This document shows, piece by piece, positions 14,699-20,445 of a stretch of DNA of 20,445 nt. How positions within the stretch are numbered: the first letter of the stretch is position 1; the number at the start of each line of letters is the position of its first letter. The notes beneath the pieces are model-generated. The model was not told the origin of the DNA. It did not search any database and saw nothing but the letters and a program-made list of their open reading frames with translations. The stretch is from Clostridia bacterium. GTDB lineage: Bacteria > Bacillota > Clostridia > TANB77 > CAG-508. The translations under genes were made by a program, and so were the position numbers. Where the stretch lies: the NCBI GenBank assembly GCA_022790685.1, contig JAAVXQ010000112.1, forward strand, positions 1-20,445, given 5' to 3'.

Positions 14699-16030
14699 TT
14701 GAAAAGAATTAAAGTTTTTATTTTTAATACTATAATACTCATGTTTACAGGAATTATCTTAAGAATTCTTACTATTTATTTTAATATATATATTTCAAAT
14801 AAAATTGGAACGGAAATGCTAGGAGTATTTCAATTAATTATGTCTGTATATTTATTTGGAATTACTCTTGCAAATTTTGGAATTAACCTTTCTTCTACTC
14901 GTGTAGTTGCAGAAAACCTAGCTTTAAACAATATAAATGGCACTAAAAAAGTCGCAAAATATTGTTTATACTTTAGTCTAATATCTGGTATCTGTGCTAG
15001 TATAATTTTTTATGTTTTTCGAAACTTTATTTTAACTAACTGCTTACATAGTAAAGTTTCTGAAGAAGTAATATATCTACTATGTTTAGCACTTCCTCTT
15101 ATTTCAATGTCAAATGCTATAAATGGTTATTTTGCAGGAATTAGGAAAGTATACAAAAATTCACTTGCACAATTTTTTGAACAGATTTCCAAAATTATTG
15201 TTACTGCTTTTTTCTTAAATCTATTTCTTCCGAAAGGTATTAACTATGCATGCATTTCATTAATAATTGGCGATTTAGTTTCAGAAATATTTTCTTTTAT
15301 ATTTATTTATATTTTATATTTATTTGAAATAAAAAAAGATTACTCAAAAAAATCTACTTATATAATTTCTGATAAAAATGAAACTTATAGTAAAGAAATT
15401 TTAAGAATATCATTACCAGTTGCTATAACCTCTTACATACGTTCTGGTTTATCAACTCTTAAACAGTTAATTATTCCTTCTAGCTTGGAAAAAAGTGGTA
15501 GTAGCTGTGCTAATGCACTTTCAACTTATGGAATTATAAATGGTATGTCTCTTCCAATTATAATGTTTCCAGATATTTTTATAAAATCTTTTAGTAATTT
15601 ACTTATACCTGAATTTTCAAGATATTTTGCAAAAAAAGATTTTAAAAGAGCAAAACAAATTACTTTACTATTACTATTTTTGACTGGAGTTATTTCACTT
15701 TTTATAACTGCATTTTTATTTATATTTTCCACCCCTTTAGGCTTAAAGTTATATAATAATCCATATTCTGGATATTATATAAAGCTACTTGCACCACTTG
15801 CTTTTTTTATATATGTTGATACAGTTGTAGATAGTATTCTAAGGGGACTTGATGCCCAAGTTGGAGTTATGATTGTTAATATTTTTGATTTAATAATTAG
15901 CTCTACTTTTATTTTCTTTTTTGTTCCTAAACTTGGAGTAAATGGATATATAATTTCTATATACATAAGTGAAATATTTAATTTTTCGTGTAGCATATAT
16001 CAATTATATAAATTAATGCATAATGCATAA
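14699..16030 (+). CDS. spoVB: SpoVB/MurJ-like oligosaccharide flippase (MOP superfamily)
   Basis: A 443-residue integral membrane protein with 12-14 hydrophobic segments. It belongs to the polysaccharide biosynthesis/stage V sporulation protein B family, related to the lipid II flippase MurJ. Family-like features are the N-terminal GIILRILTIYFNIYISNKIGTEMLG, the YFAGIRKVYKNS loop and the LKQLIIPSSLEKSG segment in mid-protein. SpoVB acts in spore cortex synthesis in Bacillus. Clostridial genomes have several paralogues, so the symbol is by family. The start is TTG at 14699-14701, preceded by AGGTGAT at 8 bases; the next in-frame ATG lies inside the first membrane helix. It is one of only two plus-strand genes here, and a TATAAT at 14664-14669 may belong to its promoter. 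Confidence 0.85.
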   Translation: MKRIKVFIFNTIILMFTGIILRILTIYFNIYISNKIGTEMLGVFQLIMSVYLFGITLANFGINLSSTRVVAENLALNNINGTKKVAKYCLYFSLISGICASIIFYVFRNFILTNCLHSKVSEEVIYLLCLALPLISMSNAINGYFAGIRKVYKNSLAQFFEQISKIIVTAFFLNLFLPKGINYACISLIIGDLVSEIFSFIFIYILYLFEIKKDYSKKSTYIISDKNETYSKEILRISLPVAITSYIRSGLSTLKQLIIPSSLEKSGSSCANALSTYGIINGMSLPIIMFPDIFIKSFSNLLIPEFSRYFAKKDFKRAKQITLLLLFLTGVISLFITAFLFIFSTPLGLKLYNNPYSGYYIKLLAPLAFFIYVDTVVDSILRGLDAQVGVMIVNIFDLIISSTFIFFFVPKLGVNGYIISIYISEIFNFSCSIYQLYKLMHNA

Positions 16031-16072
16031 AAAAACTATATATGAATTTTTTAAGTTCATATATAGTTTTTT
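16030..16072. terminator. Strong bidirectional terminator between convergent genes
   Basis: AAAAAACTATATATGAA (16030-16046) pairs over 17 bases with its exact complement at 16056-16072 around a 9-base loop. U tracts lie on both sides. It serves the spoVB-like gene on the plus strand and the 272-aa gene on the minus strand. Confidence 0.88.
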
Positions 16073-16073
16073 A

Positions 16074-16892
16074 TTATATATCTGGTTCATCATCTTCTTG
16101 AGTAGTATTACTATCCTCTGAATCTCCAGAAAAATCGTCACTATCTTGTGATGAATCTATTTCTCCATTATGTTTTATCTTATTCTTAGCTTCGTTTGTT
16201 CTTTCTTTCATATTCCTTATTACAGATAATTCATCTACTTCAATTTTAGGAAAAATACTACTTTCTTTATTTTTACTTTCAATTACTTTTTCTTGTTTTT
16301 TATCTTCGCTTTTTTGTTTTGCACTTCCTTTTACTCTGTTTACTACTGAACTAATTCTGCTTTTTATCATTGCAATAACAGACATTATGGCTGCTGTCAT
16401 TTTTCCACCACTTTCAAGTTTTGAAAGTACTCCTGAGGTCTTCTCTTCCACTTGCTCATCTAAAGTAGTAACTGCTCCCTCATCTTCATAATTCATACTA
16501 TTTTCTAAAGTCTCAATCTCTCTTGCTAATTGCTCAGCAATTTCCATTCCTTCTATAATAAGTTCATCACTCGTTAAATCACCAAAATCAATATCTTGGC
16601 TTGATAAAGCTTCTACATTTTTTATAAAATCTGCTGTATTAGTTATTTTAGAAATATCACTCATTGCTTCTAAATTAATGCCATTGTCATTATCTATAAA
16701 AATAGCATAAATAGAACCTTTGTCAGAAGCTTCTTTTCTAATTATATCTTCCATAACTGTAGCAATAACAGGATTGACTTTTCTATATTTCATATATTCT
16801 TTGCTAATATATGAAATGTATTTTGGATTACCAGACTTTATTATTACATTTATACTAGATATATATTTATTTATATTATCTTCTTCTCTCAT
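16074..16892 (-). CDS. Unrecognised 272-aa protein with acidic C-terminal tail
   Basis: I do not recognise a family. Residues 1-95 look like a compact mixed domain (with YISYISKEYMKYRKVNPV and IYAIFIDNDNGI). Residues 108-160 are rich in acidic helices. Residues 162-190 form a glycine-led, weakly hydrophobic, then basic segment (GGKMTAAIMSVIAMIKSRI) that could be an amphipathic, membrane-touching helix rather than a true membrane span. Residues 190-240 are lysine-rich, and the tail from about 244 has 13 Asp/Glu in 29 residues. There is no signal peptide. It is downstream of yunB on the same strand with a 71-base gap, but it has its own near-consensus sigma-A promoter, so it is probably expressed outside sporulation. 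The ATG has AAAGGAAAA upstream. Confidence 0.75.
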   Translation of the reverse strand: MREEDNINKYISSINVIIKSGNPKYISYISKEYMKYRKVNPVIATVMEDIIRKEASDKGSIYAIFIDNDNGINLEAMSDISKITNTADFIKNVEALSSQDIDFGDLTSDELIIEGMEIAEQLAREIETLENSMNYEDEGAVTTLDEQVEEKTSGVLSKLESGGKMTAAIMSVIAMIKSRISSVVNRVKGSAKQKSEDKKQEKVIESKNKESSIFPKIEVDELSVIRNMKERTNEAKNKIKHNGEIDSSQDSDDFSGDSEDSNTTQEDDEPDI

Positions 16893-16931
16893 ATATTTTT
16901 CCTTTGTACTTTATAACTAATATTTAAATCT

Positions 16932-16960
16932 ACTATATCTATTTTAATATATTTTGTCAA
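16932..16960 (-). promoter_or_regulatory. Sigma-A promoter of the 272-aa gene
   Basis: TTGACA (16955-16960), a 17-base spacer and TATAGT (16932-16937), about 40 bases upstream of the start codon. The -35 box touches the last bases before the yunB stop codon. Confidence 0.75.
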
Positions 16961-16963
16961 TAT

Positions 16964-17644
16964 TTATTCTATTAGATTTAAAAGGCTATCATTTTCCATA
17001 CCATCTAAATCATAGTAAGTACTTGGAACATCTCCAACAATTATAGTCTCTGTAAGGAGAACTTTTGACTTCATATCTTTTTCAAAATTGCCAAATGGAG
17101 TAATTATTTTTATATAAGCATCTATATCAACATATATTTTATGTATTGTTTGGTTTATTCCTGCTGATTCAAATTTTGAACTTAGGTTTACTTTTGTATC
17201 ACCAGCAGCTTCTAATTCTATTTCAAATTTAGGTCCTACTAAATCTAATTTACTAATTCCTGATATTGTTCCCATGTTAATAAAAACTACTATTCTAGCT
17301 TGTTTATCTATATTCTCTTGTATCCTTTGTGTTATATCTGCTACCATTTCATTCATTACTAAAACATTTGACTTTAAAAATCTAATTTCTCCATTATTAT
17401 CTTTTTCTATTGTAATTAAATCATCATATTTATATTCTTTCATTATATTTTTTATTTCTTCAGTTACAATACTATTTACTCTTGAATATGCAGCATTTTC
17501 ACAGCTAGCAGCAAGTACAGGATATGCTGATTTTAAATAATAATACAAACTTAAAATTACTAGTATCAAAAACAAAGTAAATATCATTTTAAATTTATTT
17601 ATCTTATAAATATGTATTCTTTTTCTTGAATATATTTTATCCAT
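16964..17644 (-). CDS. yunB: Sporulation protein YunB
   Basis: A 226-residue protein matching the YunB family, made in the mother cell under sigma-E in Bacillus and needed for full spore formation. A basic N-terminus and one membrane helix (about 19-38) precede the conserved region, which begins AAYSRVNSIVTEEI. Two further recognisable stretches follow: MGTISGISKLDLVGPKFEI, and VPSTYYDLDG near the end. The rest of the protein should lie outside the membrane. The ribosome-binding site is unusual: a full AAAGGAGGTGATT is present, but AGGAGG ends 15 bases before the ATG. An in-frame TAG two codons upstream rules out an earlier start. No terminator separates it from the 272-aa gene downstream. 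Confidence 0.88.
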   Translation of the reverse strand: MDKIYSRKRIHIYKINKFKMIFTLFLILVILSLYYYLKSAYPVLAASCENAAYSRVNSIVTEEIKNIMKEYKYDDLITIEKDNNGEIRFLKSNVLVMNEMVADITQRIQENIDKQARIVVFINMGTISGISKLDLVGPKFEIELEAAGDTKVNLSSKFESAGINQTIHKIYVDIDAYIKIITPFGNFEKDMKSKVLLTETIIVGDVPSTYYDLDGMENDSLLNLIE

Positions 17645-17699
17645 CTGCTATAATAATCACCTCCTTTAATAATTTACTTATTTTTTGAATAACTTTTTA

Positions 17700-17748
17700 A
17701 AAATATAAAAAATGTCAAATCTAGTCTTTATTTCTAAATTTGACATTT
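17700..17748 (-). terminator. Intrinsic terminator of the SipL-like gene
   Basis: AAATGTCAAAT (17710-17720) pairs with ATTTGACATTT (17738-17748) around a 17-base loop. On the minus strand TTTATATTTTT follows. It starts a few bases past the stop codon. Confidence 0.78.
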
Positions 17749-17754
17749 CTAATA

Positions 17755-19233
17755 TTATCTCATTATATATAGTCTATCCCCTACATTTATTTTGTCTGGA
17801 TTTTCTAAATTGTTTAATTTTATTATATTTTCCATATACACTTTAAATTTCTTAGCAATACTCCAAATAGTATCACCTTTTTTTACAAAATATACTATCA
17901 TTTTATATTCATCTTCTTCACTATTTTCTTTACTTTCAATATTATCTATTATATTAATTTTTCTCATATTCATTTCTTGGCTTCTAATATTAATTTCTAA
18001 ATTACAATTTATATACTCATTATTTATACCAAAATTCTGAGTTTCTATTATTAAGTCAGAAGATTCTATTTCTTTCTTACTTCTAAAAACAAAAGGCACA
18101 TTTACTCTTTGAAAGTTTATTCCATTTCTATTATCTGCTTCAAATAATATATCTACTAATACTTCTGCTTCGTAATTTATTATATCTCCATTAACTATTT
18201 TATTGTTTATAACTGGAGTAAAGCAAACATCATAAATTGAATTTATATTTTCCACAAGAACTTTATCTTCAACTTTTACTATTTCTTTTTCTTCTTCATT
18301 TGCTAGCATTATTAAAGCTTCTTTTTGATTAAATACTATTTCACTTTTGGTACTATACATATCCTGAATTACATTAATTTCCTTATTTTCATATACTGTG
18401 CAATCCACATCATATTCGATTTGTACTTCTACATTTAGTGATTCCTTTACATCTATTTTATATAGCATATTTCTAATAGTATATTCTGCTAGGCAAGTAT
18501 TTGTGTCAGAAACATTTTGTATATCTATAAAGGTCATTACTGGTATTGTAGTTTCTAATTTTTCTATATTATTCTCTTCTGATAAATACAATATGCTTAT
18601 ATTAGCATCAGCTTTTGCTAATACTTTATTATAACTAATTTTGTTTTCTAAATTACAAAGATTTACATTAGTTTTTAAAATCTCTGCTATTTTGCTTTCT
18701 CCATTTGCCTTTATATTCTCCTTTATAGATGCTTTGCTAATATTTTCTCCTACACAAGATTTTACTTCTAATCTTTCTTCTAATTTTTGAACATCTATCA
18801 TTTCATCATTCGCATTTACAAATTCTATGTCTTCTTTTTCCCACATCTCTGCTTTTACATCAATTTGTGCTTTTACACTAATCTTTCTTTCGTTTAAAAT
18901 TTTACTTTCTATCTCTAGTAAAGTTGTTTTCTCTTTTGTTTTCATTCCAGATAAAATTGATGAATCTTCTATAAACTCACTAAAGTTTAATGTAATTGAA
19001 ATACTCCTTGTCTCTCCATTATCAGCTAAATATATAACAAATGCATCAATATTTCCATCCACTCTTACTTTACCATCACTTATTTCTGTTTTGTATATAT
19101 AAGTGTTAGCATTTGTATTAATAATATTTACAATATCTGGTTTTATATCTGGAACAATTATGTCACCATAAACCTCAAACTTTTTACTTTTTTCTAAAGT
19201 TCTTTTATTAATAGTAATTCTATTTTTATCCAT
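17755..19233 (-). CDS. sipL: SPOCS (DUF3794) and LysM spore coat morphogenetic protein, SipL/SpoVID-like
   Basis: A 492-residue protein with DUF3794/SPOCS-type repeats and a C-terminal LysM domain. The first repeat is at about 20-110 (KKFEVYGDIIVPDIKPDIV), with further ones at about 200-310 and 330-425 (EVLVDILFEADNRNGINFQRV). LysM is at 447-492 (VYFVKKGDTIWSIAKKF, ending INVGDRLYIM). This is the architecture of SipL of Clostridioides difficile, which binds the coat ATPase SpoIVA to anchor the coat on the forespore, and it parallels Bacillus SpoVID. The LysM may touch SpoIVA or glycan. The ATG has AAGGAGGATTC. It lies between veg and yunB on the same strand and is bounded by terminators, so it probably has its own sporulation promoter, which I could not pick out confidently. 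Confidence 0.85.
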   Translation of the reverse strand: MDKNRITINKRTLEKSKKFEVYGDIIVPDIKPDIVNIINTNANTYIYKTEISDGKVRVDGNIDAFVIYLADNGETRSISITLNFSEFIEDSSILSGMKTKEKTTLLEIESKILNERKISVKAQIDVKAEMWEKEDIEFVNANDEMIDVQKLEERLEVKSCVGENISKASIKENIKANGESKIAEILKTNVNLCNLENKISYNKVLAKADANISILYLSEENNIEKLETTIPVMTFIDIQNVSDTNTCLAEYTIRNMLYKIDVKESLNVEVQIEYDVDCTVYENKEINVIQDMYSTKSEIVFNQKEALIMLANEEEKEIVKVEDKVLVENINSIYDVCFTPVINNKIVNGDIINYEAEVLVDILFEADNRNGINFQRVNVPFVFRSKKEIESSDLIIETQNFGINNEYINCNLEINIRSQEMNMRKINIIDNIESKENSEEDEYKMIVYFVKKGDTIWSIAKKFKVYMENIIKLNNLENPDKINVGDRLYIMR

Positions 19234-19286
19234 ATGAATCCTCCTTAAATTTCATATTATCTTTAATACCATGTATATTAAGAAGG

Positions 19287-19317
19287 TAAAAAAAAATTCC
19301 TAAAATTTAGGAATTTT
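19287..19317 (-). terminator. Intrinsic terminator of veg
   Basis: AAAATTCCTAA and TTAGGAATTTT (19293-19303 with 19307-19317) form an 11-bp stem with a 3-base loop. Nine Us follow on the minus strand. The veg stop codon (19307-19309) is inside the stem. Confidence 0.85.
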
Positions 19318-19624
19318 CTGTAACTGTTTCTATTCTATGTTTTTTTATTTCTATTTGAGGAGGTACCAAAGGAGCATATCCTTCACCATCATACATACTT
19401 ACTTCAACTGTTCTTGTAAATAAATCAGTATAATTATATGAACCAACTCTATCAGCATCTTCAAATTTAACTCTAAAATAGGTTTGATAAGTATTTTCTA
19501 TTACTGCTGATTTTTCTTGTGGTTTGCTTCTTTTTCCTGGTGATTCCTTTACTATAATTTTTTGTCCTATGTTTTCTCCAATATTTTTTCTTAAGTTTGC
19601 TATCTCAGATCTATAAATACCCAT
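19307..19624 (-). CDS. veg: Veg family protein
   Basis: A 105-residue protein of the Veg family, small beta-rich proteins that are widespread in Firmicutes. In Bacillus subtilis veg is very highly transcribed and the protein stimulates biofilm gene expression. The conserved parts are the N-terminal helix (IANLRKNIGENIGQKIIVK), the basic PGKRSK loop, and the strand region IENTYQTYFRVKF followed by SYNYTDLFTRTVEV. About 20 residues beyond the usual 80-90 extend the C-terminus. The ATG has AGGTGATAG upstream. The promoter is close to consensus, as in B. subtilis. Confidence 0.9.
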   Translation of the reverse strand: MGIYRSEIANLRKNIGENIGQKIIVKESPGKRSKPQEKSAVIENTYQTYFRVKFEDADRVGSYNYTDLFTRTVEVSMYDGEGYAPLVPPQIEIKKHRIETVTENS

Positions 19625-19661
19625 TATCTATCACCTACTCTTATATATTTTCCATGTCATT

Positions 19662-19690
19662 TTTATATCATAGGGGACCCAAATTGTCAA
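19662..19690 (-). promoter_or_regulatory. Strong veg promoter
   Basis: TTGACA (19685-19690), a 17-base spacer ending in TGA, and TATAAA (19662-19667). This is a consensus -35 with an extended -10, about 38 bases upstream of the veg ATG. Confidence 0.85.
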
Positions 19691-19824
19691 AATGTGTTCA
19701 TTTTTGTAATTTCTTCAAATCCCACTATTTACAACACTTTAAAGGTATTTTTTTGTTTTTTATCATTTTGATTACATTATAATTTCATTTTTGTTACATT
19801 GATTCTTTTTTTATAATTTTTCTC

Positions 19825-19853
19825 TTGTTTTTTTTTGTTTTAGCTGTTATAAT
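19825..19853 (+). promoter_or_regulatory. Promoter of the zinc-ribbon gene
   Basis: TTGTTT (19825-19830), a 17-base spacer with TGT just before the -10, and TATAAT (19848-19853). It gives a 5' leader of about 110 bases. Confidence 0.7.
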
Positions 19854-19856
19854 AGA

Positions 19857-19963
19857 TTTAGATATTTTGTTTTAAATATCTAAATTTAATTTATTAGACA
19901 TGACCCTTCTTTTTAGAATTGCATTGTCAAAAAAAATTAAATTATTAATCTAAGAAGGAGGTC
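19857..19963 (+). promoter_or_regulatory. Structured 5' leader that may hide the Shine-Dalgarno
   Basis: A first hairpin pairs TTTAGATATTT (19857-19867) with AAATATCTAAA (19874-19884). A second pairs GACCCTTCTT (19902-19911) with AAGAAGGAGGTC (19952-19963), with a 2-base bulge, across a 40-base loop. That second stem includes the AAGGAGG used by the zinc-ribbon gene. The fold was found by eye. Confidence 0.5.
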
Positions 19964-19970
19964 TTCATAA

Positions 19971-20135
19971 ATGGCTGACAAAACTTTAGTATGCAAAGAT
20001 TGTGGTGCAGAATTCGTTTTTACAGAAGGTGAACAAGCTTTTTATGCAGAAAAAGGATTTACTAATGAACCAGTTAGATGTCCTGAATGTAGAAAAGCTA
20101 AAAAAATGGCAAGAAATAATAATTCAAATAACTAA
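19971..20135 (+). CDS. Small zinc-ribbon protein (zf-trcl type)
   Basis: A 54-residue protein with two CxxC knuckles: C8-x2-C11 (LVCKDCGAEF) and C37-x2-C40 (VRCPECRKAKK). They are separated by 25 residues containing FTEGEQAFYAEKGF. This matches the small clostridial zinc-ribbon proteins of the zf-trcl type, whose function is not known. The tail is basic, then Asn-rich, suggesting nucleic-acid binding (inference). The ATG is preceded by AAGAAGGAGG, its own promoter is at 19825-19853, and a strong terminator follows. The gene is self-contained and convergent with spoIIID. Confidence 0.88.
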   Translation: MADKTLVCKDCGAEFVFTEGEQAFYAEKGFTNEPVRCPECRKAKKMARNNNSNN

Positions 20136-20160
20136 TTCTTGTTATAAAAAGCAATTTTAA

Positions 20161-20197
20161 AAGAAGTAGATTTATATCTTAAATCTACTTCTTTTTT
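20161..20197. terminator. Terminator between the zinc-ribbon gene and spoIIID
   Basis: AAGAAGTAGATTTA (20161-20174) pairs over 14 bases with 20180-20193 around a 5-base loop. Us follow on the plus strand. On the minus strand it is also a stem followed by TTTT, so it may serve spoIIID as well. Confidence 0.85.
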
Positions 20198-20253
20198 GTA
20201 TTTTTATTCAATTTTATAATAAGGTTATTTAATTAATTATTTTTTAATATTTA

Positions 20254-20445
20254 TTAAAATACATTTCTTTTTCTATTTTCTTCCTTTTGATTAGAATATT
20301 TCATTTTAGTAGCCATTCCGCCCCTTATATGTCTTTCAGCTTTATTCTCATCTAGAACCTTTCTTACTTCCATTGCTAGTGCATTATTTATATGTAATAG
20401 TCTATGACTTACATCTTTATGTACAGTGGACTTAGAAATTCCAAA
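20254..20445 (-). CDS. spoIIID: Stage III sporulation transcriptional regulator SpoIIID (C-terminal part, runs off the right edge)
   Basis: The last 63 residues are present, in frame from the window edge to TAA at 20254-20256. The recognition part of the helix-turn-helix is visible (FGISKSTVHKDVSHRL). It is followed by the family's hallmark C-terminal segment with ERHIRGGMATKMKY, and then a basic tail. SpoIIID is a small DNA-binding protein that switches mother-cell genes on and off after sigma-E and prepares for sigma-K. About 20-25 N-terminal residues lie outside the window. The tail (SNQKEENRKRNVF) is a little longer than I expect for the family. Confidence 0.93.
   Translation of the reverse strand, partial: FGISKSTVHKDVSHRLLHINNALAMEVRKVLDENKAERHIRGGMATKMKYSNQKEENRKRNVF

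Larger units (their letters stand above)
19625..19970. other. Divergent regulatory region between veg and the zinc-ribbon gene
   Basis: These 346 bases hold the veg promoter (minus), the zinc-ribbon promoter (plus) and the zinc-ribbon leader. The middle (about 19700-19820) is T-rich on the plus strand and A-rich on the minus strand, so it could act as an UP element for veg. A second TATAAT (19778-19783, plus) has no good -35 box. No extra gene is seen. Confidence 0.6.

Noticed and set aside
1..20445. CRISPR arrays, tRNA or rRNA genes, insertion sequences
   Set aside because: No regularly spaced repeats, no recognisable RNA gene and no transposase or terminal inverted repeats were found on reading both strands.

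Overview
The window is very AT-rich (most coding lines count about 25-28% GC) and carries spore-formation genes: spoIIID, yunB, a SipL/SpoVID-type coat protein gene and a spoVB-type gene. It also has veg and Gram-positive AGGAGG ribosome-binding sites. This points to a low-GC, endospore-forming member of the Clostridia. Nearly everything reads on the minus strand. The exceptions are the spoVB-like transporter gene (14699-16030) and a small zinc-ribbon gene (19971-20135).

Layout on the minus strand, left to right. 1-152: N-terminus of an unknown membrane-anchored protein. 263-1459: anchored GH25 lysozyme with Ig-like modules. 1616-3693: a tight three-gene unit of a 68-aa protein, a zeta-toxin-family kinase and a PHP-domain phosphoesterase. 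It looks like a toxin-antitoxin locus with an extra hydrolase. 3955-4461: VanZ-like membrane protein. 4590-6317: long-chain acyl-CoA ligase. 6617-8569: a two-gene operon of a cytidylate-kinase-like protein and a MATE exporter. In front of this operon is its own promoter, a 24-codon leader ORF and a terminator that overlaps the 3' end of the leader ORF, so it looks like a translation-controlled attenuator. 8798-11220: an operon of an RNA m5C methyltransferase, an MBL-fold hydrolase and a sugar O-acetyltransferase. 11428-12642: an anchored polysaccharide deacetylase of strikingly higher GC (48-50% in sampled lines), probably acquired. 12822-14562: a radical SAM/SPASM protein followed by a TtcA-like PP-loop ATPase.

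The right third is sporulation and envelope biology. It holds a SpoVB-like flippase gene on the plus strand, which converges on an unrecognised 272-aa protein. Then come yunB, the SPOCS+LysM coat protein and veg. A divergent promoter region follows, then the small zinc-ribbon gene, whose Shine-Dalgarno may be hidden in a hairpin. The window ends inside spoIIID.

Most genes are followed by convincing intrinsic terminators. Several of these stems pair perfectly, with G-U wobbles, only when read on the minus strand, which confirms their direction. The best candidate for something undescribed is the leader-peptide attenuator of the kinase/MATE operon (8622-8782). The next is the 68-aa/zeta/PHP unit. 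No CRISPR array, rRNA, tRNA or insertion sequence was seen.
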